A DNA stretch of 64,000 bases from Aquitalea aquatilis (GTDB lineage: Bacteria > Pseudomonadota > Gammaproteobacteria > Burkholderiales > Chromobacteriaceae): the NCBI RefSeq assembly GCF_005155025.1, contig NZ_CP039731.1, forward strand, positions 1,302,001 through 1,366,000. Reading direction: 5' to 3'. The notes beneath the pieces are model-generated. The model did no database searches. It worked only from the letters and a program-made list of their open reading frames with translations, and had not been told where the DNA came from. Of this stretch, positions 53,700-63,095 are shown piece by piece. The position numbers and the translations under genes were made by a program. Every line of letters starts with the position of its first letter. Within the stretch, counting starts at the first letter, position 1.

Positions 53700-54410
53700 T
53701 CAAGTTTTTGGGAAGAATGCCCTGCAGAGCACCCACGCATCGACCCGTTTTGCCCCCTGTTTTTTGAGCTTTTCGGCCAGGGCAGACAGGGTCATTCCAC
53801 TGGTTGCCACATCGTCCACAATCGCGACGGAAAGCCCGTCAATACGTTGTTTTACGCCAAATGCATCGCGAACATTTTGGCGTCTTTCGGCACGTCCGAG
53901 AGAGGCTTGCGGCACAGTGTTGCGTTTTCGCCAACACAGTGTGGAGGAAAAACGGCTTTCCATTGTAACAGCGATTGCCTGGGCCAGTGGAATGCTCTGA
54001 TTAAAGCCCCGTTCTGCAAGTCGTTCTTTTGACAAGGGAACAGGTAGAACCAGATCACTGCGAATGGCTGTTTTCATGGCAAATTCGGCCATCAGCCGGG
54101 CTAGTGTGCCGGTCAGTTCCAGCCGCTTTCCATACTTCATTGCATAAATAATTGTATTCAGAGGGTAGCCAAATAGATAAGGAGCGTGTAGTGCGTCGAA
54201 AGCCGGGGGTGAGCGCAGGCAAAAGCCACAGATATCGCCCGTGGCTGCTGGTTCCGCACAAATCGGGCAGTGCTGCCCGGGCAGGCGCGGCAGACTGGTT
54301 TTGCAGCCCTGGCAGAGCCCGAAATGACTGTTTCGTGTATTACACAACAAGCACGATTGATTAAATATTGTGCAATTGTCAATTAATTGCCTGGTGATAT
54401 TTGACAGCAT
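53700..54410 (-). CDS. comF: ComF-family phosphoribosyltransferase-like protein
   Basis: The 236-residue protein has an N-terminal zinc-finger region (CLLCNT, CQGC, CPIC, CGFC) and a C-terminal PRTase domain ([25 protein letters not shown] and the PRPP loop [14 protein letters not shown]). ComF is needed for DNA uptake or recombination in several competent bacteria. The ATG at 54408-54410 follows GAGGGC; a GTG start 14 codons up is less likely. The gene is visibly more AT-rich than its neighbours, especially toward the 5' end. Confidence 0.92.
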   Translation of the reverse strand: MLSNITRQLIDNCTIFNQSCLLCNTRNSHFGLCQGCKTSLPRLPGQHCPICAEPAATGDICGFCLRSPPAFDALHAPYLFGYPLNTIIYAMKYGKRLELTGTLARLMAEFAMKTAIRSDLVLPVPLSKERLAERGFNQSIPLAQAIAVTMESRFSSTLCWRKRNTVPQASLGRAERRQNVRDAFGVKQRIDGLSVAIVDDVATSGMTLSALAEKLKKQGAKRVDAWVLCRAFFPKT

Positions 54411-54538
54411 GATGCGCCCTCTGCAAGACTGCAACCAGACACTCTTACCCACGCGGTTTTTTTCTTAAATTACCCATTTGTCCAGTTGCTGTTAGTCATT
54501 AAATGCAATTGGAATTTTTTAGTGACGAAAGCTCATTC
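54411..54538. promoter_or_regulatory. divergent comF/bioB control region
   Basis: This short AT-rich gap should hold the bioB promoter. I see no convincing BirA-type operator (TTGTAAAC...GTTTACAA). If bioB starts at the upstream ATG at 54503, the gap is only 92 bp. Confidence 0.4.
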
Positions 54539-55522
54539 ATGACCACGCAAGCCATCCAGTTTTCCCGCCCGGCGACTCCGCATCCACAGAGCAATACCTG
54601 GTCGGTGGCAGAGATCGAGGCACTGCTCAGCCTGCCCTTTATGGAGGTGGTTTTCCGCGCTGCCGAGATTCATCGCCAGTTTTTTGATCCGACCAAGGTG
54701 CAGTTGTCGACGCTGGTTTCGATCAAGACCGGTGGCTGCCCGGAAGACTGTGGTTACTGCCCGCAATCGGTGCATCACGATACGCCGGTGGAAAACCAGC
54801 CAATGATGACGGTGGACGAGGTGATTGCCGTGGCGCGCACCGCCAAGGCCAATGGCGCCGGCCGCTTCTGCATGGGCGCAGCCTGGCGCGGCCCCAAGGA
54901 TGCCGACCTGGAGCAGACCTTGCACATGGTGAACGAGGTGAAAGCGCTGGGGCTGGAGACCTGTGCCACCTTTGGTCTGTTAAAGGATGGCCAGGCGGAA
55001 AAACTGAAACAGGCCGGGCTGGACTATTACAACCATAATCTGGACACCGCACCGGATAAATATGGCGACATCATTCATACCCGCGAGTACGAGGATCGCC
55101 TGGACACGCTGGGCAAGGTACGTGGGGCCGGGCTGTCGGTGTGCTGTGGTGGCATTGTCGGCATGAACGAAACCCGGCAAGACCGTGCCGGCCTGATTGC
55201 CCAACTGGCCAATATGGAGCCGCAACCGGAATCGGTGCCGATCAATAATCTGGTGAAGGTGGGTGGCACTCCGCTGGAAGGGGCAGAACCGCTGGACTGG
55301 ACCGAATTTGTCCGCACCATTGCGGTCACCCGCATCACCATGCCCAGAAGCTATGTACGTCTTTCTGCCGGTCGTCGCGAGATGCCGGAAGCGATGCAGG
55401 CGCTGTGCTTCCTGGCCGGTGCCAACTCGATTTTCTACGGCGACAAGCTGCTGACGACCGGTAATCCGGACGTGGATGCCGACCGTGTTTTGATGGAAAA
55501 ACTGGACTTGTCACCGCTGTAA
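54539..55522 (+). CDS. bioB: biotin synthase
   Basis: The protein is 327 residues from the ATG at 54539; an in-frame ATG at 54503 would give 339. Neither has a strong ribosome site. The radical-SAM cluster is [13 protein letters not shown] (CX3CX2C), followed by [30 protein letters not shown] and [17 protein letters not shown], all BioB landmarks. It inserts sulfur into dethiobiotin. It is the first of the biotin genes here, divergent from comF. Confidence 0.96.
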   Translation: MTTQAIQFSRPATPHPQSNTWSVAEIEALLSLPFMEVVFRAAEIHRQFFDPTKVQLSTLVSIKTGGCPEDCGYCPQSVHHDTPVENQPMMTVDEVIAVARTAKANGAGRFCMGAAWRGPKDADLEQTLHMVNEVKALGLETCATFGLLKDGQAEKLKQAGLDYYNHNLDTAPDKYGDIIHTREYEDRLDTLGKVRGAGLSVCCGGIVGMNETRQDRAGLIAQLANMEPQPESVPINNLVKVGGTPLEGAEPLDWTEFVRTIAVTRITMPRSYVRLSAGRREMPEAMQALCFLAGANSIFYGDKLLTTGNPDVDADRVLMEKLDLSPL

Positions 55523-55559
55523 ATCCTTGGCCATATCTGCCCTTGTGCGGCTGGATTTT

Positions 55560-55582
55560 TGAAATGTATATATAAGGAATAC
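55560..55582 (+). promoter_or_regulatory. candidate bioF promoter
   Basis: TATATATAAGGAATA follows a T-rich stretch in the 108-bp bioB-bioF gap and looks like a -10 region. A separate bioF promoter is plausible, but this is a weak prediction. Confidence 0.35.
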
Positions 55583-55630
55583 TTTTCGTGAAATCCGCCC
55601 GCCAAGGGCAATCATTTTCTGGAAAACCGC

Positions 55631-56785
55631 ATGCGCTCCCAGGACCTTTCCTCGGCACTGCTGGAATTGCAGCAGCAGCACCGTTTTCGCCAGCGTCATA
55701 TCGTGGAAACGCCACAATCCTGCGAGATGATCATCGAGGGCAAATCCTATATTGCCTTTGCCAGCAATGACTATCTGGGGCTGGCCAACCACCCGGCGCT
55801 GGTCGCTGCCACGCGCGAGGCGCTGTCGCGTTGGGGAGTGGGGGGGGGTGCTTCACATCTTGTTGCCGGCCACTTCGCCATTCATGAAGAAGCCGAGCAG
55901 GCGCTGGCAGCATTTTGTGGTAGCGAGGCGGCCTTGCTGTTCAGCTCCGGCTATGCCGCCAACCAGGCGGTAATCACCAGCCTGGTGGGGCGTGGCGATG
56001 CTGTGTTTGCGGACAAGCTCAACCACGCTTCTCTGAATGATGCCTGCCTGCTGTCCCGTGCTACATTCCGCCGTTTTCGTCATAACGACCTGCAGCAGCT
56101 GGAGCAGTTGCTGGCCAGCACGCCGGCCCGTACCCGGCTGATTGCCGTGGATGCGGTGTACAGCATGGATGGTGATGAAGCGCCGCTAAAGAAGTTGCAG
56201 GAACTTGCCGATAAATACGATGCGTGGCTTTACATTGATGATGCGCATGGATTCGGTGTGCTGGGCGATGGCCGTGGGTCGGCAGTGGAGCAGGGTTTGC
56301 ACGGAGAGCGGCTGATCTATATGGCCACTCTTGGCAAGGCAGCTGGCGTGGCCGGTGCTTTCGTCGGCGCCAGCAGCCAGTTGATTGCGTGGCTGGTCAA
56401 CACCGCCCGCAGTTATATCTTCACGACCGCCCAACCACCGGCGCTGGCCGCTGCGGTGCTGGCCAGTCTGCGACTGATCGCAGACGAGCCGTGGCGCAGG
56501 CAGCGCTTGCAGCAGAGCGTGAGCCTGGTAAGGGAAAGATTGTCAGAGGTAAATTTTCCGCTGATGGCATCCCGTACCCCGATCCAACCCATTATCATTG
56601 GTAGGAACGAGCAGGCATTGTTGCTGGCTGCACAGTTGAAGGAGCGTGGATTCTGGGTGCCTGCGATACGGCCGCCTACCGTCCCTGAGGGAACGGCACG
56701 TTTACGCCTGACATTGTCGGCAGCCCATACACAGGACCAGCTTGAGGGCTTACTGGACTGTGTGGTGGAGGCAATGCAGCCATAG
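55631..56785 (+). CDS. bioF: 8-amino-7-oxononanoate synthase
   Basis: The 384-residue PLP enzyme has SNDYLGLANHP, GGGASHLVAGHFAIHEEAE, LNHASLNDACLLSRA, YIDDAHGFGVLGDGRG and the PLP-lysine region MATLGKAAGVAGAFVG (K in LGKA). It condenses pimeloyl-ACP with alanine. A run of nine G's (55840-55848) encodes the GVGGG segment; slippage there would frameshift the gene. GGAAAA precedes the ATG. Confidence 0.95.
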   Translation: MRSQDLSSALLELQQQHRFRQRHIVETPQSCEMIIEGKSYIAFASNDYLGLANHPALVAATREALSRWGVGGGASHLVAGHFAIHEEAEQALAAFCGSEAALLFSSGYAANQAVITSLVGRGDAVFADKLNHASLNDACLLSRATFRRFRHNDLQQLEQLLASTPARTRLIAVDAVYSMDGDEAPLKKLQELADKYDAWLYIDDAHGFGVLGDGRGSAVEQGLHGERLIYMATLGKAAGVAGAFVGASSQLIAWLVNTARSYIFTTAQPPALAAAVLASLRLIADEPWRRQRLQQSVSLVRERLSEVNFPLMASRTPIQPIIIGRNEQALLLAAQLKERGFWVPAIRPPTVPEGTARLRLTLSAAHTQDQLEGLLDCVVEAMQP

Positions 56786-56849
56786 GGGATGGCTGCGTCT
56801 GTTCGTAGCATGACCGGAATTTCCGGCTAACTCATACTACGATAATGAC

Positions 56850-59693
56850 ATGAAGAGTACGGCTGATTATCTGTCCTCCCAGCAAGAGGCTGCTGAAACT
56901 GCCTTGTCCCTGCTGCAGGATCAGGGCGAACCTGCTGCCGCAGCTGTCTGGGCGCTGGTGGGGACGACATGGCAACGTCTGGCCACGCTGGGTGGGGCGG
57001 ACACCTTGACACCGGCTGCGGCATTGTCTGCGGGACGACTGCCCGGGCCGGATGGCGGAGCCATGCCCTTGTCGGTGCAGGGCGAGCTGATTGGCTGGCT
57101 GGTCTGGCGCGGCAAGATGCCGGCGAATACCGCCGCGATTGCCTCGCTGCTGACCGGGCATCTATTGAGTGCACGGCAGCATTCCGAGCAGTCCCAGTCG
57201 CGGGTGATGAATGAAACCCTGCTGGAAATCAGCCAGCTGCCCAGTGAGTGTGGCACGCTGGATGACATGCTGCCCAAGCTGCACCGCTTGCTGATGCGGC
57301 TGATGGATGCCAGCAATTTCTATATTGCCCTGTATGACGAACAGGCCAGCAGCCTGCATTACCCCTTTTACGCCGACCAGCTCGACCCGGCCCCACCTTC
57401 ACCCGAACAACTGTTTTCCGCGACGCAGAGCGAACGCTCGCTGACTGCCTGGCTGATGCGCATCGGCAAGCCGCTGGTGCTCACCCGTGAACGGCTGCTG
57501 GAAATCTGCGCGCAAGAACAGTTGGTGCTGGAAGGCCCGGTGCCCGAACTATGGATGGGGGTGCCGCTGACCAATGCCAGTAACGCCGTCATCGGTGCGG
57601 CGGTCATGCAGTTCTATGCCAACCAGTCGCCATGCACCTCGGCCGAGCAGACGCTGTTTCTGTTTGTTGCCCGCCATGTCGGCTATGCGCTGGACCGCAT
57701 GTTGTACCGCAGCCTGCTGGAACGCCAGGTCTGGCTGCGCACCTGCGAGCTGGAGGGGATGAATGCCCGTCTGCGCTCCGAAGTGTCCGAACGCCAGCGC
57801 GCCGAGCGCTTTCAGGATGTGCTGTTCCGCATTGCCGACCTGTCCAATACCTGCCTGTCGCTGGAAGCCTTTCTGGCCGGCGTGCACCGGCTGCTGATGG
57901 AGTTGGTGGCCGCCCGCAACTGCCAGGTGGCGCTCTACAGCATGGACAATGATCTGCTTAGCTTTCCTTATTGCTCCGACGAGCAGCAACCGGCAGCCAA
58001 GACGCGGCGGCCAGGCAAGGGCCATGTCGAGCAGGTGCTGCACAGTGGCCGTGCGCTATTGCTGGATCGCCTCAATCCGCAGCTGCCGTCTGCTGATGGT
58101 GCCGGGCCACTGCTGCATAGCTGGCTGGGCGTGCCGTTGTACTGCGGGCACGAGCTGCTGGGTGTGCTGTCGGTGCACAGCTATCAGGAAGAAGTGATCT
58201 ACAGCTATCGCGATCAGGAAGTGCTGGAGTTTGTCGCCAACAATATCGGCACGGCACTGGCGCGGGTGCGTGCCATGCAGGAACTGCAAAACGCCTATGC
58301 CGAGCTGGAAGAGCGGGTACGCGAACGCACCAGTGAGCTGGATGCGGTCAATGCCCAGCTGGAGTTCGACAGCCTGCACGACCCGCTCACCAAGCTGCCC
58401 AACCGCAATTACTTTGCCAAAACCTTGCGCCGCGCCTGGGAAGGCTATGTGGCGGGCAACGGCGCCCGCTTCAGCGTGATCTTTATCGATCTGGACCGCT
58501 TCAAGCTGGTGAATGACACGCTGGGCCATCTGGCTGGCGATCATCTGTTGTTCGAGGCGGGTGCGCGCATTCGCTCCTGCCTGCGCCATTACGATTTCCT
58601 GGCCCGGCTGGGGGGCGACGAGTTTGCGGTACTGCTGTTTGGGACCGAAACGCTGGAAGGCTGCGAGATGATCGCCCGGCGCATTGTCAGCGAATTCGAA
58701 CGGCCGGTGATTCTGGCCGGGCGCGAAGTCTTCTCCACCGCCAGTGTCGGGGTGGTGCTGGCCGACCGCGAGCATTATCACAAGGCAGAAGAGCTGTTGC
58801 GGGATGCCGACCATGCCATGTACTGCACCAAGCAGCAGGGCCGGCAGGGTTATACCGTGTTCAATCACCAGTTGCGCATCAATCAGGCCGACCAGTTGGC
58901 ACTGGAAAGCGAATTGCGCCGGGCGCTGGAGGTAGAGGATCAGCTCTTGCCCTATTTCCAGCCTTTCATCGATGCCCGCAGCGGTGAGCTGGTGGGTTTC
59001 GAATCGCTGGTGCGCTGGCAGCATCCGGTGCGCGGCCTGATTTCGCCGGCGCTGTTCCTGCCCATGGCCGAAGAGAGCGGGCTGATCACCCGGGTCGACC
59101 GCTACATGATCAATGCCGCCTGCCGCCAGCTGCGGCTGTGGCTGGACGAGGCGCGGGTGTCGCGTGACATTGCCCTGCATATCAATCTGTCCTCGGCCAA
59201 TTTCCACGATCCGGAACTGGTGGCGTGGATGCGCGACATCATCGACAGCTACCAGCTGCCGGCCTCCATCCTGCATCTGGAAATCACCGAAAGCGCGCTG
59301 ATCGACGTGCCGGATATCGCCGCCACGGTCATGCACGCCTTGCATGATCTGGGCGTCAAGCTGGCGCTGGACGACTTCGGCACCGGTTATTCCGCACTGT
59401 CCTATCTGCATCGCTATCGTTTCGATGTGCTGAAGATAGACCAGAGCTTCGTGTTTGATGTGGACCGCAAGGAAGAGTCGTTTGCCATCGTGCGTGCCAT
59501 TCTGGCGCTGGCCCAGGCTTTGGGGCTGGATGTGGTGGCCGAAGGCGTGGAAACCGCCGCCCAGCTGGCGCGCTTGCAAGAGATGGGTTGTGGCAAACTG
59601 CAGGGTTATTACTTTGCCGCCCCGACCCCGGCGGCAGCTATCGACTGGGAGCGGCTGGCGCGCTTTGTGCAGGAGTTTCGCCGTGCGGCCTGA
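56850..59693 (+). CDS. GAF-GAF-GGDEF-EAL c-di-GMP signalling protein
   Basis: The 947-residue soluble protein has an N-terminal GAF-like stretch (about 15-115), two clearer GAF domains (about 130-285 and 325-480), a coiled coil (about 480-515: LQNAYAELEERVRERTSELDAV), GGDEF with an intact G588-G-D-E-F and EAL with E718-S-L, INLSSAN, EITESAL, DDFGTGYSA, KIDQSFV and EGVE. Both enzymatic sites look competent, so it may make or destroy c-di-GMP depending on the GAF ligands. No membrane segments. It stands 64 bp after bioF and 76 bp before bioH, inside the biotin gene set. Confidence 0.93.
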   Translation: MKSTADYLSSQQEAAETALSLLQDQGEPAAAAVWALVGTTWQRLATLGGADTLTPAAALSAGRLPGPDGGAMPLSVQGELIGWLVWRGKMPANTAAIASLLTGHLLSARQHSEQSQSRVMNETLLEISQLPSECGTLDDMLPKLHRLLMRLMDASNFYIALYDEQASSLHYPFYADQLDPAPPSPEQLFSATQSERSLTAWLMRIGKPLVLTRERLLEICAQEQLVLEGPVPELWMGVPLTNASNAVIGAAVMQFYANQSPCTSAEQTLFLFVARHVGYALDRMLYRSLLERQVWLRTCELEGMNARLRSEVSERQRAERFQDVLFRIADLSNTCLSLEAFLAGVHRLLMELVAARNCQVALYSMDNDLLSFPYCSDEQQPAAKTRRPGKGHVEQVLHSGRALLLDRLNPQLPSADGAGPLLHSWLGVPLYCGHELLGVLSVHSYQEEVIYSYRDQEVLEFVANNIGTALARVRAMQELQNAYAELEERVRERTSELDAVNAQLEFDSLHDPLTKLPNRNYFAKTLRRAWEGYVAGNGARFSVIFIDLDRFKLVNDTLGHLAGDHLLFEAGARIRSCLRHYDFLARLGGDEFAVLLFGTETLEGCEMIARRIVSEFERPVILAGREVFSTASVGVVLADREHYHKAEELLRDADHAMYCTKQQGRQGYTVFNHQLRINQADQLALESELRRALEVEDQLLPYFQPFIDARSGELVGFESLVRWQHPVRGLISPALFLPMAEESGLITRVDRYMINAACRQLRLWLDEARVSRDIALHINLSSANFHDPELVAWMRDIIDSYQLPASILHLEITESALIDVPDIAATVMHALHDLGVKLALDDFGTGYSALSYLHRYRFDVLKIDQSFVFDVDRKEESFAIVRAILALAQALGLDVVAEGVETAAQLARLQEMGCGKLQGYYFAAPTPAAAIDWERLARFVQEFRRAA

Positions 59694-59769
59694 GCCGGCA
59701 GCCCGTGCGGCTGCTTTCTTTCGCCCCGCACTCTTGCGAAAACCACCTTTCTCCCCCATTTGATTGCCC

Positions 59770-60534
59770 ATGACTCTGTTTGTTGAAAGCCGCGGCCGTG
59801 GCCCGGACGTGGTAATGCTGCATGGCTGGGGCCTGCATGGCGGCGTATTCGACCGTGTGGCCGACGTGCTGGCCGCGCACTACTGCGTGCATCTGGTCGA
59901 TCTGCCCGGCCATGGCGGTTCTGCCCCCCTGGCGCGCTTCGATGCCGATGCCGTGGCCGACCAGCTGGACGCCCATTTTCCTTTTCCCCTGCAACTGCTT
60001 GGCTGGTCGCTGGGTGGCCTGATTGCCCAGCACTGGGCGGCCCGTCACCCCGACAAGATCAAGAGTCTGGCGCTGGTGTCCACCAGTCCGCGCTTCGTGC
60101 GCGACGACAGCTGGCCACATGCCCAGCAAAGGGCTGCCATCGAAGCGGTGGGGGCCAGCCTCGACAGCGCCTTCGAGCAGACACTGGAGCGTTTTCTCGC
60201 CCTGCAGATGATGGGCGCGCCCGCTGCACGCGATACCGTAAAGGCCGTGCGCGAGCAGCTGTTTTCCCATGGCCGGCCGCAAGGCCTGCTGCCGGCGCTC
60301 GAATTATTGCTGGAGGCCGATGCACGTGCGCTGGCCGGCCAGATTCATTGTCCGGTGGCGCTGTTTTACGGGGCGCGCGATGCGATCACCCCCATTGGTG
60401 CCGGCCGCTGGCTGCAGTCTGCCCTGGCCGATGCCACCCTGCACGAATTCACCCAGGCTTCGCACGCGCCATTTTTGTCTCATCAGGACGAATTTGTCGC
60501 CAAGCTGGCCCAGCATCTGGAAGCCTCCGCATGA
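59770..60534 (+). CDS. bioH: pimeloyl-ACP methyl ester esterase
   Basis: The 254-residue alpha/beta hydrolase has VVMLHGWGLHGGVFDRVAD, nucleophile GWSLGGLIAQHWA, the acid in FYGARDAITP and the histidine in SHAPFLSHQDEF. It removes the methyl group from pimeloyl-ACP methyl ester. I chose the ATG at 59770; a TTG two codons earlier opens the frame. Its stop overlaps the bioC start (ATGA). Confidence 0.95.
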   Translation: MTLFVESRGRGPDVVMLHGWGLHGGVFDRVADVLAAHYCVHLVDLPGHGGSAPLARFDADAVADQLDAHFPFPLQLLGWSLGGLIAQHWAARHPDKIKSLALVSTSPRFVRDDSWPHAQQRAAIEAVGASLDSAFEQTLERFLALQMMGAPAARDTVKAVREQLFSHGRPQGLLPALELLLEADARALAGQIHCPVALFYGARDAITPIGAGRWLQSALADATLHEFTQASHAPFLSHQDEFVAKLAQHLEASA

Positions 60535-61442
60535 GCGAAGCGTTTTACACCGACAAAGCCCGTATTCGCGCCTCTTTCGAGCGCGCCGCCAGCAGTTACG
60601 ACTCCGCTGCCGTCCTGCAGCGTGAAGTGTCCGACCGCATGGCCGAGCGGCTGTCCTATATCAAGCATCAGCCACAAGTGATCCTGGATGCCGGCACCGG
60701 CACCGGTTATGGCGCGGCCCAGTTGCGCGCCCAGTATCCGGAAGCACAGGTGGTGGAGCTGGATCTGGCTCACGCCATGCTGTGTGCCTCGCGTGAGCGC
60801 CAGCGTGCCGGTGATGGCCTGCTGAAAAAACTGTTCAAGCGCAGCCAGCCCTGGCAGGTGTGTGCCGATGTGGAAAGGCTGCCGCTGGCCGACAATAGCG
60901 TGGACATGATCTGGTCCAATCTCACCATCCAGTGGGTCAATATCCCGGATAGCGTGTTCAGCGAGTTCGAACGCGTGCTCAAGCCGGATGGCATGCTGAT
61001 GTTCTCCACGCTGGGGCCGGATACCCTGTTCGAATTGCGTGAAGCCTTTGGCGGGGTCGACCAGGCCACCCACGTCAACCAGTTCATCGACATGCACGAC
61101 CTGGGCGATGCGCTGATGCGCGTCGGCTTTGCCGAACCGGTGATGGACATGGACAAGATCGTGCTTACCTACGACCAGGTGCGCGACGTGATGCACGACC
61201 TCAAGGCCATCGGCGCGCACAATGCCACCCGCGACCGCAGCCGCGGCTTGATGGGCAAGCAGGCCTGGCACCGGATCGAGGCCAATTACGAGGCGCGGCG
61301 GCGCGACGGCACGCTACCGGCCACCTATGAGGTGGTGTATGGCCATGCCTGGAAAAGCACGCTGAAAAAGAGCAAGGCGTTGTCGGATGGCCGGCAGGTG
61401 ATCGAATTCGTCAAACCGGGCAGCTGGCCGGGCAAGGTCTGA
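60531..61442 (+). CDS. bioC: malonyl-ACP O-methyltransferase
   Basis: The 303-residue SAM methyltransferase shows RASFERAASSYDSAAVLQREV at the N-terminus, the SAM motif ILDAGTGTGYGAAQLRAQYP, ADVERLPLADNSVDMIWSNLTIQWV and LMFSTLGPDTLFELREAF, the BioC fingerprint. It methylates malonyl-ACP to start pimelate synthesis. It is translationally coupled to bioH. bioA and bioD are not in this window. Confidence 0.95.
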   Translation: MSEAFYTDKARIRASFERAASSYDSAAVLQREVSDRMAERLSYIKHQPQVILDAGTGTGYGAAQLRAQYPEAQVVELDLAHAMLCASRERQRAGDGLLKKLFKRSQPWQVCADVERLPLADNSVDMIWSNLTIQWVNIPDSVFSEFERVLKPDGMLMFSTLGPDTLFELREAFGGVDQATHVNQFIDMHDLGDALMRVGFAEPVMDMDKIVLTYDQVRDVMHDLKAIGAHNATRDRSRGLMGKQAWHRIEANYEARRRDGTLPATYEVVYGHAWKSTLKKSKALSDGRQVIEFVKPGSWPGKV

Positions 61443-61449
61443 TACGGTC

Positions 61450-61992
61450 ATGACCGACTGCCTGCGGCCAGCACGGCCGGAAGATGCCACTTGTCTGGCG
61501 GCACTGGCCAGCCTGGTATGGCTGGATACCTATGCCACCGCAGGCATTCGCCCGGCACTGGCGCGCTATGTGCAAGCCAGCCTGAGTCCACAGACATTTT
61601 TGGAGAAGCTGGCGGACGACTGCCAACACATTCTGCTGATTGAGCGCGACGCCCATGTGCTGGCCTATGCCGTGTTGCAAGTGGGTGCCGTCTGTCCGGG
61701 AGAGGCGGCCTGGCGGGCCGAGTTGGCCACGCTTTATGTGATGCCGCGCTTTGCCGGGCAGGGGCTGGGACGGCAGTTGCTGTCGGCCAGCCTGCAACTG
61801 GCCAGCCAACTGGGCTACCCCGGCTTGTGGTTGAGTGTGTTCCACGGTAATCAGCGCGCATTGGCTTTTTATCGGCATCTGGGCTTGCAACAAGTGGGGG
61901 ATTGCTACTTTGAAATGGAGCAGGAGCGCCATCTCAACCATGTTTTCCTGTTGCCGGGTCCGGGCAAGGGGAACCATGCTGCGCTGCAATAA
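61450..61992 (+). CDS. GNAT-family N-acetyltransferase
   Basis: The 180-residue protein has the GNAT acetyl-CoA motif ELATLYVMPRFAGQGLGRQLLSASLQLA and the following LWLSVFHGNQRALAFYRHLGLQQVG. It transfers an acetyl group from acetyl-CoA to an unknown amine. It begins seven bases after bioC and may be co-transcribed; a role in biotin synthesis is not implied by its sequence. Confidence 0.9.
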   Translation: MTDCLRPARPEDATCLAALASLVWLDTYATAGIRPALARYVQASLSPQTFLEKLADDCQHILLIERDAHVLAYAVLQVGAVCPGEAAWRAELATLYVMPRFAGQGLGRQLLSASLQLASQLGYPGLWLSVFHGNQRALAFYRHLGLQQVGDCYFEMEQERHLNHVFLLPGPGKGNHAALQ

Positions 61993-62043
61993 TCGAATGA
62001 CTCCAATACGCTCCCAACCCCGTTACTACTTATTCAATCCATC

Positions 62044-62934
62044 ATGACACTCCTACGCCGCCTGGCCCCGGCCAGCCTGCTGCTCTTGCTGGCCGCCTGT
62101 ACCCTGACCCAGCCCAAAACCGAAATCACTGCCCCGAAAGTCCCGGTCAAGCCACGTGTTGCGCTGGCGCTGGGTGGGGGGGCCGCCAAGGGCTTTGCCC
62201 ATATTGGCGTGATCAAGATGCTGGAAGCCAACGGCATTGTGCCGGACATCATCACCGGCACCAGTGCCGGCAGTGTGGTGGGCAGCCTGTATGCATCAGG
62301 CCTGAACGGTATCCAGTTGCAGGCCAAGGCCATGCAGCTGGATGAGTCGGAACTTACCGACTGGACCCTTTCCACCAAGGGCTTTCTCAAGGGTGAAAAG
62401 CTGGAAGCCTATATCAACACTCAGCTGGGCAACCGTCCCATCGAGAAGCTGCCGCGCCGCTTGGGCATCGTGGCCACCGAGCTGGATTCTGGCCAGAAAG
62501 TGGTGTTCCGCACCGGCAACACCGGCCAGGCCGTGCGCGCCTCCGCCAGCATTCCCAATGTCTTCCTGCCGGTGGTGATCGGCGGCAAGCGCTATGTCGA
62601 TGGCGGCCTGGTCAGCCCGGTGCCGGTGTCGGCGGCGCGCGAAATGGGGGCGGATTTTGTCATCGCCGTGGATATTTCTGCCAAGCCCAAGGCCGGCAAG
62701 GCCACCGGCCTGTTTTCCATGCTGGACCAGAGCTTCAATATCATGAGCGGCCCGACACTGGCGGCCGAATTGAAGCAGGCTGATTTGGTGATTCGCCCCA
62801 ATGTGCTGAATATCGGCTCGGCCGACTTCGAGGCACGGCACCAGGCCATTCTGGAAGGCGAGAAGGCCACCCAGCAAGTGATGGCCGTTTTGCGCAGCCG
62901 TCTGCAGCAGAAGTCACTGGCACTGGTACGCTAA
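62044..62934 (+). CDS. patatin-like phospholipase lipoprotein (RssA-like)
   Basis: The 296-residue protein has a lipobox (LLLLLAAC, Cys19), the oxyanion loop ALGGGAAKGFAHIGVIK, the nucleophile elbow GTSAGSVVG, and the catalytic Asp in YVDGGLVSPVPV. This is the bacterial patatin family with a Ser-Asp dyad. Outer-membrane-associated lipid hydrolysis is likely; substrate unknown. No clear ribosome site precedes the ATG. Confidence 0.92.
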   Translation: MTLLRRLAPASLLLLLAACTLTQPKTEITAPKVPVKPRVALALGGGAAKGFAHIGVIKMLEANGIVPDIITGTSAGSVVGSLYASGLNGIQLQAKAMQLDESELTDWTLSTKGFLKGEKLEAYINTQLGNRPIEKLPRRLGIVATELDSGQKVVFRTGNTGQAVRASASIPNVFLPVVIGGKRYVDGGLVSPVPVSAAREMGADFVIAVDISAKPKAGKATGLFSMLDQSFNIMSGPTLAAELKQADLVIRPNVLNIGSADFEARHQAILEGEKATQQVMAVLRSRLQQKSLALVR

Positions 62935-62990
62935 AGCGCTGCCCGGCGGGCCTCGCTGTCTGGCTGTCGCCGGGAAAGATGGCATAATGC

Positions 62991-63029
62991 AGGCGTTGTC
63001 GGCCAAGCCGGGCTGACAACGCCTGTTTT
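62991..63029 (+). terminator. terminator-like hairpin between patatin and GST genes
   Basis: AGGCGTTGTC (62991-63000) and GACAACGCCT (63015-63024) form a 10-bp stem followed by GTTTTG. A CATAAT -10-like box precedes it at 62983-62988, so it may end the patatin transcript or act as a leader hairpin for the GST gene. Confidence 0.6.
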
Positions 63030-63095
63030 GCGTGGTGCCATCTGCCCTGCAAAGTACCGTTTTTTACTCTGGGCGCAGCCCGCAAGGAGAACCGC

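Noticed and set aside
54376-54407. TTGTCAATT-N14-ATTTGACAG as a BirA operator for bioB
   Set aside because: It lies within the first codons of comF, matches the BirA consensus at only 6 and 5 of 9 positions per arm, and is about 130 bp from bioB.
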